A stretch of DNA of 43,989 bases from an uncultured Lachnospiraceae bacterium (lineage in GTDB: Bacteria; Bacillota; Clostridia; Lachnospirales; Lachnospiraceae). The stretch is taken from NCBI GenBank assembly GCA_947037115.1, contig CAMQTN010000015.1, forward strand, positions 1 to 43,989, written 5' to 3'. Both the position numbers and the translations under genes were made by a program. How positions within the stretch are numbered: position 1 is the first letter of the stretch; each line of letters opens with the position of its first letter. The notes beneath the pieces were generated by a model, which made no database searches, was not told the DNA's origin, and saw only the letters and a list, made by a program, of their open reading frames with translations. Positions 24,301 through 32,847 of the stretch are shown one piece after another.

Positions 24301-24894
24301 AGCGTGAGGCAGTTATATCAGATGGACGCCCCGCTGCACCTTGTCTGCAGGATCGCTTATCTGCGCTATTATGCCGACAGGGAGCGGAGTGTGGATGAGG
24401 AGAGGTTATGTGCGGTCTTTCTGGAGTCACTTCTGGCGCAAGGAATTGTAATGCCCTTTTACAACAATTACTTTGGCAGTATGCCGCAGCTTAGCGCCTA
24501 TCTGGACAAGACCATGGTGGAGTACCGGCTGTCTTCGGGTTCGCGGGCCATGATCCACTATCTGATTCAGGATGAAGGGGAGGGTGGACAGGAGTACACC
24601 CATGAGGAAATGCCAAACATGTTCGGCGGCATCTGTGTGAAGGAGTTTATTCTTTTCTTCGGGGAGAAACTTCAATATTATATTACGGAGGAGTCCTCCC
24701 AGGGCGAACAGCTGACGGAGAGCCGTTCCATAAGCAGGAGTGACGCCGGGGAGGAAGGCGCCGAGGGAAGATTCAGTATTTTAAATGATATTATGATTGG
24801 AAAGACCCTGCATGACTACGATACGGTGAGTGATCTGCTTATGGAGTATTTCAGACAGGATCATATGGTGGAGCAGATATTCAGGCCCCGCTGA
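21343..24894 (+). CDS. Large DUF5717-family protein
   Basis: The 1183-residue protein opens with a beta-rich region of roughly 110 residues (VTLSLQADTACEGSFFVYG, GEYYLPFEVKVLSD) that looks Ig-like, then a second beta region to about residue 290. The remainder is predicted helical, with TPR-like solenoid character up to the C terminus. No signal peptide or transmembrane segment is seen. I recognise it as DUF5717, a Lachnospiraceae family without known function. It heads a four-gene operon with DUF5716, a TPR protein and a coiled-coil membrane protein. The start ATG 21343 has no Shine-Dalgarno sequence, and GTG 21349 is an alternative. Confidence 0.8.
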   Translation: MVVDEILEGKFHVGDGSLEFSCPRVTLSLQADTACEGSFFVYGPEGALTEGEVRASDLRMECVSTRFGGSQDEIFYRFHADGMEAGEEVSGSFHMISNRGEYYLPFEVKVLSDEIVSSMGKIRNLFHFTNLARESWNEAVRLFYDPSFKRVFTGHDRQHYAAYKGLSSEQGNEHNVEEFLLEIHKKKPVEYIPEEREIKMEDPVEGVRCALVINRNGWGYTGLQIRSEGDFIRLSEETVGDDAFLGNMYRLYYDIDHGKLHNGYNYGAVLLVRESGTTRVPVTVVQRAAGGLLLETKREKKQLMVQLMEYYQAHRLKKIGKTVWLAETEKLLSRMEQLDDQDMAVKLFRGQLLLSQERGNEAKWQIEKLREQAAAEGEKNPALWCYYLYLTTLISDEDSYVDEVAETVGRIYERRRGDWRIAWLLLYLSEEYTQSPSRRWMLLEEMFSRHCTSPMLYIEAWNILCMNPAMLRKLELFEEQILTYAVKNEVMQEEILLQLVYLAGQKRGYSSRLFHILKGCYEQTQNKEVLHEICTLLIKGNRFGEECFCWYQAGVEENLRITRLYEYYMMSLPADYDGELPRIVLLYFAYKSDLHYAVTAYLYAYVHRHREELEDIYVNYKTAIEHFVLEQIKRGRINGDLAYLYSNFIDIAMIDEQTARSLVSLLFMREVRTRREGIKEVMLAYPCRADIKHFPMTEGRAFVPVYESGCKILLGDGQGNCFTVSVDYSVKELMNPLRLSPLIAPFVRNHLGYAVYACYEYQHTFAVQEDNADLFVLLSVSERIEEEEKQKIRPMVVDFFYEKDRMRELDAYLSALRPEDVNRRDRGKIVRYMVNRGMYEEARGWVSLFGPYDIDAKTLLKLASRLLELTETENDPLMTGMLFYVVQKGKYDDNVLNYLVQWFSGTIKEMRDVWRIAESFGVDTFKLCERMLVQMLYTGAHVGEKLDIFRSYSKGGGSERIRAAFVSACCYDYVVNEEITDPCVFESVRQLYQMDAPLHLVCRIAYLRYYADRERSVDEERLCAVFLESLLAQGIVMPFYNNYFGSMPQLSAYLDKTMVEYRLSSGSRAMIHYLIQDEGEGGQEYTHEEMPNMFGGICVKEFILFFGEKLQYYITEESSQGEQLTESRSISRSDAGEEGAEGRFSILNDIMIGKTLHDYDTVSDLLMEYFRQDHMVEQIFRPR
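23190..23199 (+). repeat. GTTTACATAA motif, copy 7
   Basis: Within the DUF5717 gene, read as T TAT GTA AAC (Y617, V618, N619), a third way of reading the motif. Confidence 0.8.
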
Positions 24895-25021
24895 CCGTGC
24901 GGGAAGTATTTCCAGCTGCTCATGCCGGAAAGTATTTTGCCGGGAACTGCCAGATTTCACGCGGGGAAATGTGTAAAAGAGGCATTCTCTGTGTAAGGGG
25001 AAGGAAGAAAACAAAGAAGCG

Positions 25022-26335
25022 ATGTTTTTGGAGCGGAAAGAGGAGGAAAAACCGCATAAGGGAAGCCTGTTTGCAGGATATGATCTGGGAGAGCGGTACG
25101 CTCAGATCAGTTACTGCATTTTCGGACAGGGGGATGTGGAGACGGTAGCGCCCGTGATGGGGACGAAGCAGTATAATATTCCTTTTATGTTATGTAAACG
25201 AAAAGGGACGAATCAGTGGTTCTATGGCAAAGAGGCGGTGAAGAGCAGTGAAGAGGAGGATATGTTTCCTGTGGAGGATATTCTGTCTCTCGCCAGAACG
25301 GGGGAGAAGATAGAGATTGACGGGGAATCCTATGATCCGACGGCGCTTCTGACGCTCTTTATCAAAAAGAGTCTTGGACTTTTAAGCATGATTTCTCCGC
25401 TGGAGAACATTGCCGCATTCATGTTTACAGTGGATGGGATGGATGACCGTATGGTTGAGGTTCTGTTACAGGTGGCGGCCAATCTGGGTTTGAAGACCGG
25501 ACGGATTTATTTCCAGAGTCATACGGAGAGCATCTATTCTTTTATGCTGTACCAGCCGTCGCAGTTGTGGGCCTATCAGGTGGTGATCTGTGAACATGAC
25601 GGCAGATATTTAAAGACCTACCGCATGGAATGCAACAAGAGGACTACGCCCATCGTTACGCTGATCGAAGAGGCAGTCTACGAGACACTGGTGGTTCCGC
25701 TGGAGGACGAGCAGGAGGAGGTCAAGGAGGACGCCTTCCGACTGGCGGACGGGCGGTTTCTGGGTATTCTTGAAAATCTGTGCGAGGGGCGTATTGTCTC
25801 CTCGGCCTATCTGTTGGGAGACGGATTCAGGGAGGAGTGGCATAAAAAATCCCTGCAGTTTTTGTGCCGGAACAGACGGGTGTTTCAGGGGAACAATCTG
25901 TTCAGCAGAGGGGCGGTTTACAGTCTTCTGGAAAAATTCGATCCAGGCGAGGCGGGGCAGACCCACATCTTTCTGGGGGAGGATAAACTGAAAGCCAATA
26001 TCGGTATGCGCGTGCTCCGACAGGGAAAAGAGTCCTATTACGCGCTTCTGGATGCAGGTGAAAGCTGGTATGAACTGCACAAATCCTGTGAAATTCTTCT
26101 GAGTGGGGAGAAGACGCTTTCCTTTGTCATAACGCCGCTCACGGGGAAGAATGCCGAGACAAGGACAATCCCTCTTGCGGGGGCGAAGGAGACGCAGGCG
26201 CCTTTCACCAGATACGCGCTGGAGATGGCGATGGCATCGCCCGATACGGTGCGGGTTACAGTAACTGATCTGGGGCTGGGGGAATTTTTCCCGTCGGGAG
26301 GACAGATGTGGGAGGAATCGTTCCGGATTTCATGA
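25022..26335 (+). CDS. DUF5716-family protein with actin/Hsp70-like pattern
   Basis: The 437-residue protein has the layout of an actin/Hsp70-type nucleotide-binding fold. GYDLGERYAQISY near residue 20 resembles the phosphate-1 loop, and a central region around residues 130-180 (IAAFMFTVDGMDDRMVEVLLQVAANLGL, then SHTESIYSFMLY) is reminiscent of the Hsp70 second lobe entry. AYLLGDGFREEW followed by NNLFSRGAVYSL resembles the adenosine motif and the following NPDEAVALGAA helix. I recognise it as DUF5716; the fold assignment is my inference. GGGGAAGGAAG lies 12 or more bases before ATG 25022. It is 127 bases downstream of DUF5717. Confidence 0.75.
   Translation: MFLERKEEEKPHKGSLFAGYDLGERYAQISYCIFGQGDVETVAPVMGTKQYNIPFMLCKRKGTNQWFYGKEAVKSSEEEDMFPVEDILSLARTGEKIEIDGESYDPTALLTLFIKKSLGLLSMISPLENIAAFMFTVDGMDDRMVEVLLQVAANLGLKTGRIYFQSHTESIYSFMLYQPSQLWAYQVVICEHDGRYLKTYRMECNKRTTPIVTLIEEAVYETLVVPLEDEQEEVKEDAFRLADGRFLGILENLCEGRIVSSAYLLGDGFREEWHKKSLQFLCRNRRVFQGNNLFSRGAVYSLLEKFDPGEAGQTHIFLGEDKLKANIGMRVLRQGKESYYALLDAGESWYELHKSCEILLSGEKTLSFVITPLTGKNAETRTIPLAGAKETQAPFTRYALEMAMASPDTVRVTVTDLGLGEFFPSGGQMWEESFRIS
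25190..25199 (+). repeat. GTTTACATAA motif, copy 8
   Basis: Within the DUF5716 gene, read TTA TGT AAA C (L57, C58, K59). Confidence 0.8.
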
Positions 26336-26355
26336 GCTGAGGGACAAAAGAGAAA

Positions 26356-27204
26356 ATGAGCAGTCAGATGATTTTGGGAACCGGCCGGCGTGCCGGGAAC
26401 CCCTTCTATATGGAAAGGTTTTATGTAAACCTATATTCGGTGGAAGAGCTGTGCTTTCTCCTGGTGGACAGGGCGGAGCTTCTGGACGGAGAGATCGTAC
26501 AGCGGGAGCTGGGCCGATGGCTGGACGAGGAGTGCGGCCTGGGCGATCTGGCCCATGAGCTGGACGCACTGTTAAACCGTAAGGGTTCTACGGCGGCCTA
26601 TGTGGGTGCGATCCTTGAGTACGTTAATATCTATCCGCCCGACGTGATTGAGAGGACAGAAGAGATTGTGAGGGGCAACGAGGGATTAAGCCCCTATGAG
26701 CGGCAGAAGGCGAAAGCGGATTATCTGCTGGGGGAGAAAAGGTATCTGGCAGCACTGCAGCAGTATCAGAACCTGTCTTATGTGGTGCCCGATAACGAGA
26801 AACTTCTTCTGGCAAGGCTCTATCACAATATGGGAGTGGCCTGTGCGGGTATGTTTCTGTACGGACAGGCGGCCGGATGGTTCATGAAGGCTTATGAGAC
26901 TGACGGGAAACGGGAGGGCCTTACGATGTATCTGGCGGCCCTGCGTATGGGACAGCAGGAGAACGCATATATTGATTATATTGCAGCGCATCCCGAGTAT
27001 CACGATTTGTCTCTGGAGGTGGAGCGGATGATGAAGCGGGCAGAAGGATCTTTTGAGGGATCAGATGAAAACCGGATGCTTGTCACTTATCAGGTGATGA
27101 AGGATGAGGGAGCGGGGGCGCTTGGGAGCTCCACCCCTTACTATGAGGAGCTTGAAAAGCTGACCGCAGGACTGAAGAGTAGTTACCGCAGGAGTATGAG
27201 ATAG
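26356..27204 (+). CDS. TPR-like helical protein of the DUF5717/5716 operon
   Basis: The 282-residue protein is mostly helical. Residues of about 115-205 contain two TPR-like repeats (KADYLLGEKRYLAALQQYQNL and ARLYHNMGVACAGMFLYGQA with matching spacing). No membrane segment or catalytic motif is seen, so it is probably a scaffold. It begins 20 bases after the DUF5716 stop and the ribosome binding site is weak, consistent with coupling. I do not recognise a named family. Confidence 0.72.
   Translation: MSSQMILGTGRRAGNPFYMERFYVNLYSVEELCFLLVDRAELLDGEIVQRELGRWLDEECGLGDLAHELDALLNRKGSTAAYVGAILEYVNIYPPDVIERTEEIVRGNEGLSPYERQKAKADYLLGEKRYLAALQQYQNLSYVVPDNEKLLLARLYHNMGVACAGMFLYGQAAGWFMKAYETDGKREGLTMYLAALRMGQQENAYIDYIAAHPEYHDLSLEVERMMKRAEGSFEGSDENRMLVTYQVMKDEGAGALGSSTPYYEELEKLTAGLKSSYRRSMR
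26421..26430 (+). repeat. GTTTACATAA motif, copy 9
   Basis: Near the 5' end of the TPR-like gene, read T TAT GTA AAC (Y23, V24, N25). Confidence 0.8.
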
Positions 27205-27220
27205 GGAACGAGGAGGAAAA

Positions 27221-28405
27221 ATGAGCTTTATAAAGAGACTGCTTGACAGATTTCGTAAAGATTATGACGAGTACGAAGAGGAGGACTGGGAAGAGGAGGA
27301 TTCCACCCGGGAGATAGATTTTGACAACAGGGAACAGAGAGACGCTTATGTGAGAAACTGTCTGGAAAAGATGGCGGAGGCCACAAAGGAGCTGGAAAAC
27401 CTGACCTTCGAGTACAACATGGTCACCTCTTACTTAAAGGATATGGAGGAGATCGAGGCGCTGCCGCCGGAGGAGAGCGAACAGCTCAAGGACTGCGCGA
27501 AACGCGTATCCCTTTTGCAGGAGAGAAAGACAGATTTCATGGGGCGGCCCCATCGGATTACGGACGAGAAGTACCGTATGGTGGAGCGCATGGAAGACCA
27601 GATGGAGGAGGCCTTTGAGAAACTCACCGAAGCGGAAAATTATCAGGAACTGATCCGCAAGGATTTAAGCCGTCTGGAGGGGGAGAAGCACGCCTATCTT
27701 TACCGCAAGAACGAGGTGATGCGGCTGATCTCCGACACGAAAGGCATGGCCGTGATCTGTGTGGTGGCTCTTGGCCTTTGCGTGCTCCTGCTTTTGTTCT
27801 TACAGTTCTTCCTTGACATGGATACGCAGCTTGGGTATCTTTGCACGGCGGGAGCGGCGGCAATCGTGATCACCATGATCTATGTCAAACATATGGACGC
27901 CAGACGGGAACTGAAAAGAGTGGAGACGGGGATCAACAAGATCATCCTCCTGCAGAATAAGGTAAAAATCCGTTATGTGAACAACACAAACCTTCTCGAA
28001 TATCTCTACATGAAGTATGGCGTATCCAGCGCAAAGGAACTGACCGAGATGTTGGAAAATTACAGGCTGGAGAAGGAAGAACGCGAGAAGTTCCGCAGGG
28101 CGGAGCTTGATCTGGATTATAATGAGCAGGAGCTTTTGCAGATGTTAAAGTGTTATCAGATACAGGATCCGGCCATCTGGCTGCATCAGACGGAGGCGAT
28201 TCTGGAGCCCAAGGAGATGGTGGAGATCAGGCACAACCTGATTATCCGCAGACAGTCCCTGAGGCGGCGTATGGATTATAATAAAGAAGTGGTGGCGGGC
28301 ACTTCCCAGAGTGATATCAAGGCTCTTGTGGAGCGGTATCCGAAATACGCAAAAGAGATCATGAAGACGGTGGAAGAATACGAAGCGAAATTTAATGCCA
28401 AATAA
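27221..28405 (+). CDS. Coiled-coil membrane protein of the DUF5717/5716 operon
   Basis: The 394-residue protein has an acidic N terminus (YDEYEEEDWEEED) and a coiled coil of about 120 residues. Two adjacent transmembrane helices follow (about 170-192, AVICVVALGLCVLLLLFLQF, and 199-218, GYLCTAGAAAIVITMIYV), then a second coiled coil to the C terminus. Both long arms are expected on the cytoplasmic side, with a short hairpin in the membrane. GAGGAGG precedes ATG 27221 by five bases. As the only membrane protein in the operon it is the likely anchor for the DUF5716 and DUF5717 products. The function is unknown. Confidence 0.78.
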   Translation: MSFIKRLLDRFRKDYDEYEEEDWEEEDSTREIDFDNREQRDAYVRNCLEKMAEATKELENLTFEYNMVTSYLKDMEEIEALPPEESEQLKDCAKRVSLLQERKTDFMGRPHRITDEKYRMVERMEDQMEEAFEKLTEAENYQELIRKDLSRLEGEKHAYLYRKNEVMRLISDTKGMAVICVVALGLCVLLLLFLQFFLDMDTQLGYLCTAGAAAIVITMIYVKHMDARRELKRVETGINKIILLQNKVKIRYVNNTNLLEYLYMKYGVSSAKELTEMLENYRLEKEEREKFRRAELDLDYNEQELLQMLKCYQIQDPAIWLHQTEAILEPKEMVEIRHNLIIRRQSLRRRMDYNKEVVAGTSQSDIKALVERYPKYAKEIMKTVEEYEAKFNAK

Positions 28406-28426
28406 AAGAGGCGGAAAGGAATCAAT

Positions 28427-29878
28427 ATGAGTACAGACAGATATGTGAGCCCATTATCAGAGCGGTATGCCAGTAAGGAGATGCAGTATATTTTTTCCCC
28501 GGACATGAAATTCCGGACATGGCGGCAGCTTTGGATTGCGCTGGCGGAGACGGAGATGGAGCTGGGCCTTTCCCAGAACGGAAAACCCGTGATCACACAG
28601 GAGCAGATCGATGAACTTAAGGAGCATGCGGAGGACATCAATTATGATGTGGCGAAGGCCAGAGAGAAGGAGGTACGCCATGATGTGATGAGCCATGTCT
28701 ATGCCTACGGGCAGCAGTGTCCCAAAGCGGCAGGCATCATTCATCTGGGAGCAACTTCCTGTTACGTGGGCGACAACACGGATATCATTGTAATGCGGGA
28801 CGCACTTAATCTGGTGAAGAAGAAGCTGGTGAACGTGATTGCAAAGCTGGCAGAATTTGCCGACGAACATAAGGCGCTTCCGACGCTGGCCTTCACCCAT
28901 TTCCAGCCGGCGCAGCCCACCACCGTCGGCAAGCGGGCAACCCTCTGGGCGCAGGAATTCTGCATGGATCTGGAGGATCTGGATTACGTGCTTGGCAGTT
29001 TGAAACTTTTGGGCTCCAAGGGGACCACAGGGACGCAGGCGTCCTTCCTGGAACTCTTTGAGGGGGATCAGGAGACGATCGATAAAATTGATCCCATGAT
29101 TGCAGAGAAGATGGGATTTGAGAAGTGCTATCCGGTGTCGGGGCAGACCTATTCCCGCAAGGTGGACACGAGAGTCTGTAACGTGCTGGCGGGCATTGCC
29201 GCTTCCGCCCACAAGATGTCCAACGACATCCGCCTGTTACAGCATCTGAAGGAAGTGGAGGAGCCTTTTGAGAAGAGCCAGATCGGTTCTTCGGCCATGG
29301 CTTACAAGAGAAATCCCATGCGGAGCGAGCGCATCGCGTCTCTGGCCCGCTTTGTGATGGTGGACGCCTTAAATCCGGCAATTACCGCCTCTGTGCAGTG
29401 GTTTGAGCGGACGCTGGATGACTCTGCCAACAAGCGGCTCTCGATTCCGGAGGCGTTCCTGGCAGTGGACGGTATTCTGGATCTGTGCCTGAATGTGGTG
29501 GACGGCCTTGTGGTATACGATAAAGTGATAACAAAGCGGCTCATGAGTGAACTCCCCTTTATGGCTACAGAAAATATTATGATGGATGCAGTTAAGATGG
29601 GAGGCAACAGGCAGGAGCTGCATGAGAAAATCAGGGAGCTTTCCATGGCTGCGGGCGCAAACGTGAAACGGGAAGGGAAGGAGAATAACCTTCTTTCGCT
29701 GATTGCGGCTGACCCCGCTTTCAACATGAGCGCGGAGGATCTGGAAAAGACCATGGATCCGGCGAAGTATGTGGGACGTGCGCCTTTGCAGGTGGAGAAA
29801 TTCCTGGTGGATATCGTGAAGCCGATTCTGGAAGAAAATAAGGAACTGCTGGGCGTGAAAGCAGAAATTACAGTTTAG
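28427..29878 (+). CDS. purB: Adenylosuccinate lyase
   Basis: PurB catalyses two fumarate-releasing steps of purine synthesis (SAICAR to AICAR, adenylosuccinate to AMP). The 483-residue protein belongs to the fumarase/aspartase superfamily: HDVMSHVYAYG with the general acid-base His region, GATSCYVGDNTD, TTGTQASFLELFEGD and the signature loop GSSAMAYKRNPMRSE. The GGAAAGGAA site precedes ATG 28427. It lies 21 bases after the coiled-coil gene without an obvious terminator, so read-through from that operon is possible. purA, the preceding enzyme in AMP synthesis, is 5.6 kb downstream. Confidence 0.96.
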   Translation: MSTDRYVSPLSERYASKEMQYIFSPDMKFRTWRQLWIALAETEMELGLSQNGKPVITQEQIDELKEHAEDINYDVAKAREKEVRHDVMSHVYAYGQQCPKAAGIIHLGATSCYVGDNTDIIVMRDALNLVKKKLVNVIAKLAEFADEHKALPTLAFTHFQPAQPTTVGKRATLWAQEFCMDLEDLDYVLGSLKLLGSKGTTGTQASFLELFEGDQETIDKIDPMIAEKMGFEKCYPVSGQTYSRKVDTRVCNVLAGIAASAHKMSNDIRLLQHLKEVEEPFEKSQIGSSAMAYKRNPMRSERIASLARFVMVDALNPAITASVQWFERTLDDSANKRLSIPEAFLAVDGILDLCLNVVDGLVVYDKVITKRLMSELPFMATENIMMDAVKMGGNRQELHEKIRELSMAAGANVKREGKENNLLSLIAADPAFNMSAEDLEKTMDPAKYVGRAPLQVEKFLVDIVKPILEENKELLGVKAEITV

Positions 29879-29899
29879 GCTGCAGAAAGAAGAGGTGGA

Positions 29900-30787
29900 A
29901 TGGGAACAGAACAGGATTTTGAAAAGACGGCGATGCACGTATCTGCAGTCAGTATCGCTGCCAACTTCGGACTGACCGTATTCAAGCTGCTGGCGGGTGT
30001 GGCCGCCCACTCCGGCGCGATGATTTCCGACGCGATCCATTCCGCGTCGGATGTATTCAGTACCGTTGTGGTAATCATAGGTATTCGAATATCCAGAAAA
30101 GCCTCAGATAAGGATCACCCTTACGGGCATGAACGATTGGAATGTGTGGCAGCGATTGTGCTTGCCACCATTCTTGCGTTCACAGGTCTTGGGATCGGAT
30201 ATACGGCCCTCCGGCAGATTGCGGGCGGCGATTATGACGGGCTTGCTGTGCCGGGGAGGCTTGCACTGGTGGCGGCGGCCATCTCCATTCTGGTCAAGGA
30301 AGCCATGTATCAGTACACAAAAATCTGTGCGAAGCGCATTGATTCCAGCGCCCTCATGGCGGATGCATGGCATCACCGCTCGGACGCCCTGTCTTCCGTC
30401 GGCGCGCTCATCGGTATCGGCGGCGCAAGACTCGGCTTTCCGATTTTCGATCCCGCAGCCAGTGTGGTGATCTGCGTATTCATCGAGAAAGCGGCCTATG
30501 AAATCTTTATGGACGCGGTGGATAAAATGGTGGATAAAGCCTGCGACGAAGAGACGGAGAAGGCGCTTACACAGTGTGCCCTGAATCAGGACGGCGTGCT
30601 GGGTGTGGATCTTCTGCATACCCGTGTTTTTGGAAATAAGATATATGTGGATATCGAAATCCGTGCCGATGGCGATGAAACCCTGCGTCAGGCTCATGCC
30701 ATAGCCGAGCGCGTCCACGATTCCATAGAAAAGAATTTCCCCAAAGTGAAGCATATCATGGTGCATGTGAATCCAGGAGAGGCTTGA
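29900..30787 (+). CDS. Cation diffusion facilitator (CDF) transporter
   Basis: CDF proteins are proton-coupled exporters of Zn2+, Fe2+, Mn2+ or related ions. The 295-residue protein has six hydrophobic segments, the paired metal motifs SDAIHSASD (helix 2) and DAWHHRSDALSS (helix 5), the DKDHPYGHERLE loop and a C-terminal cytoplasmic regulatory domain ending HIMVHVNP. The HxxxD-type second site is compatible with Zn2+ or Fe2+, but specificity cannot be read with certainty. AAGAGGTGG lies just before ATG 29900, 21 bases after purB. A Zn/Cd-type ATPase gene follows, suggesting a metal-efflux neighbourhood. Confidence 0.92.
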   Translation: MGTEQDFEKTAMHVSAVSIAANFGLTVFKLLAGVAAHSGAMISDAIHSASDVFSTVVVIIGIRISRKASDKDHPYGHERLECVAAIVLATILAFTGLGIGYTALRQIAGGDYDGLAVPGRLALVAAAISILVKEAMYQYTKICAKRIDSSALMADAWHHRSDALSSVGALIGIGGARLGFPIFDPAASVVICVFIEKAAYEIFMDAVDKMVDKACDEETEKALTQCALNQDGVLGVDLLHTRVFGNKIYVDIEIRADGDETLRQAHAIAERVHDSIEKNFPKVKHIMVHVNPGEA

Positions 30788-30834
30788 CGGCTGGGGGGTC
30801 TTTTTTCTATTTAAATAGTAATGTGAAAAATAGG

Positions 30835-30870
30835 TTGACAAACAATTAAATAAGTGCTTAAATGTTCATA
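30835..30870 (+). promoter_or_regulatory. Promoter of the P1B ATPase with possible metal-regulator site
   Basis: TTGACA (30835-30840) and TTAAAT (30858-30863) are 17 bases apart. TGTTCATAT immediately after resembles a half-site of ArsR/SmtB-type operators, but no clear second half or regulator gene is present. Confidence 0.45.
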
Positions 30871-30890
30871 TAAGAAAAGGAGGAATCCAA

Positions 30891-32768
30891 ATGAACAGGA
30901 AACAGAAGAAGGTACTTATCAGAATCATTGTCGCAGCGGTTCTCATGGCCGGTCTTGTGCTTCTTCCGATACAAAATCCGTATCTGCGTCTTGCGCTGTT
31001 TATGATCCCCTATCTGATTATCGGTTACGATATTTTGCGGAAAGCCTTTTTGGGCGTGATCCACGGGGAAGTTTTTGACGAAAACTTTCTGATGGCGGTG
31101 GCCACCGTTGGCGCGATTCTTCTCGGCGAGTATACGGAGGGCGTGGCTGTTATGCTTTTTTACCAGATCGGGGAGCTGTTCCAGAGCTATGCTGTGGGGA
31201 AGAGCCGTGGAAACATTGCGAAGCTGATGGATATCCGTCCGGATTACGCCAATATGGAAGTGGAAGGCCGCATGGAGCAGGTTGACCCGGATGAGGTGGC
31301 CATCGGTACAATCATCACAGTACAGCCCGGAGAGAAGATACCCATTGACGGTGTGATCGAGGAGGGGGAGTCCTCCCTGAACACAAGCGCGCTGACGGGG
31401 GAGAGTCTTCCCAGACAGGTGTGTAAAGGCGACGAGGTGATCAGCGGAAGCGTGAACATGTCAGGACTTTTAAAAGTTCGCACAACCAGAGAGTTTGGCG
31501 AGTCTACAGTTTCCAAAATCCTGGAACTGGTGGAAAATTCCAGCATGAAAAAATCAAGATCCGAAAATTTTATCACCCGCTTTGCCAGATATTATACGCC
31601 GGCGGTGTGTTACGGTGCGCTGGCGTTAGCCATTCTGCCGCCGGTTTTGTGTCTGGTTTTCGGTTATGAACCACACTGGTCAATGTGGCTGACAAGGGCA
31701 TTAACTACTTTGGTCATAAGCTGTCCGTGCGCGCTGGTGATATCCATTCCGCTCAGCTTCTTCGGAGGGATCGGAGGCGCCTCTGCACAGGGCATTCTGG
31801 TGAAAGGTTCCAACTATTTGGAAGCGCTTTCCGAAACCAAATATGTGGTATGCGATAAGACAGGCACGCTGACGAAAGGGGTATTTGAGGTCACACACAT
31901 GGAGGCGGCGGAAGGTTTTACACAGGAGTCGCTGATTGCCTGTGCGGCACTTGCGGAGAGCTATTCCGGTCATCCGATCAGCAGGAGCCTGCGGGAGGCC
32001 TACGGGCAGGAGATCGACACGAACCGGGTGAAGGATGTGGAGGAGATCAGCGGACACGGAGTTTGCGCTTATGTGGATGGGCGGCTTGTGGCGGCGGGAA
32101 ACTGCAGGCTGATGGAAAAGCTCCAGATTACACCGATGGAGACGAAGGAGACAGGTACACAGGTACATGTGGCGGTGGACGGCGTTTATGCCGGCTGTAT
32201 CCTGATTTCCGATGTGGTGAAACCTGGGGCGGCAAAGGCGCTGGCAGACTTGAAAAAAGCCGGTGTGCGGAAAATAGTTATGTTAACCGGAGACGAGAAA
32301 GCGGTGGCGGAGAATGTGGCGTCCGGGCTTGGCGTGGACGAGGTGAGAAGCGAACTTCTGCCCGGAGATAAGGTGACGGAGGTGGAGCGCCTTCTTTCCG
32401 GGAAGGGCAAAAAGGAGAAGCTGGCCTTTGTGGGGGACGGTATCAACGATGCGCCGGTACTGTCCAGGGCAGATATTGGAATTGCCATGGGTGCGCTCGG
32501 TTCTGATGCGGCCATCGAGGCGGCGGATATCGTGCTGATGGATGATGACCCGTCAAAAATTGCGCTGGCGATGCAGATTTCGAGAAAGACGCTTGGGATT
32601 GTCCGGCAGAACATTGTTTTTGCACTGGCGGTAAAGCTGGCCTGTCTGCTGCTTGGCGCTGTCGGTCTCGTTGGCATGTGGTGGGCAATTTTCGCGGATG
32701 TGGGGGTTATGGTTCTGGCGGTGTTAAACGCAACGAGGGCTCTCGCGACAAAACGAATAGGAAATTGA
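30891..32768 (+). CDS. P1B-type heavy-metal ATPase (Zn2+/Cd2+ export type)
   Basis: The 625-residue protein carries the TGES loop (LTGESLPRQ), the CPC transport motif in SCPCALVIS, the phosphorylation motif DKTGTLTKG with D322, the P1B-specific HP motif (GHPISRSLREAY) and GDGINDAPVL. These indicate soft or transition-metal export, most likely Zn2+/Cd2+. The N-terminal HMA metal-binding domain is absent: the protein starts directly with membrane helices. AGGAGG stands before ATG 30891. The preceding CDF gene may act on the same metals, but this gene has its own promoter. Confidence 0.92.
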   Translation: MNRKQKKVLIRIIVAAVLMAGLVLLPIQNPYLRLALFMIPYLIIGYDILRKAFLGVIHGEVFDENFLMAVATVGAILLGEYTEGVAVMLFYQIGELFQSYAVGKSRGNIAKLMDIRPDYANMEVEGRMEQVDPDEVAIGTIITVQPGEKIPIDGVIEEGESSLNTSALTGESLPRQVCKGDEVISGSVNMSGLLKVRTTREFGESTVSKILELVENSSMKKSRSENFITRFARYYTPAVCYGALALAILPPVLCLVFGYEPHWSMWLTRALTTLVISCPCALVISIPLSFFGGIGGASAQGILVKGSNYLEALSETKYVVCDKTGTLTKGVFEVTHMEAAEGFTQESLIACAALAESYSGHPISRSLREAYGQEIDTNRVKDVEEISGHGVCAYVDGRLVAAGNCRLMEKLQITPMETKETGTQVHVAVDGVYAGCILISDVVKPGAAKALADLKKAGVRKIVMLTGDEKAVAENVASGLGVDEVRSELLPGDKVTEVERLLSGKGKKEKLAFVGDGINDAPVLSRADIGIAMGALGSDAAIEAADIVLMDDDPSKIALAMQISRKTLGIVRQNIVFALAVKLACLLLGAVGLVGMWWAIFADVGVMVLAVLNATRALATKRIGN

Positions 32769-32809
32769 TACAGTTTGTTAAAAATGGGATGTTTTTCTTG
32801 CGCAAGATG

Positions 32810-32818
32810 TGTTAAAAT
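32810..32818 (+). promoter_or_regulatory. Extended -10 promoter of the M23/bactofilin operon
   Basis: TGTTAAAAT (32810-32818) is an extended -10 with a weak TGTTTT-type -35 near 32790. It lies 30 bases before the first gene. Confidence 0.45.
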
Positions 32819-32847
32819 AGAAAAGATGAGTGGAGGTGACCTTATTT

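Noticed and set aside
30788..30834. Terminator after the CDF transporter gene at the GGGGGGTCTTTTTT stretch
   Set aside because: The T-run is present but only a three-base stem can be formed upstream of it.
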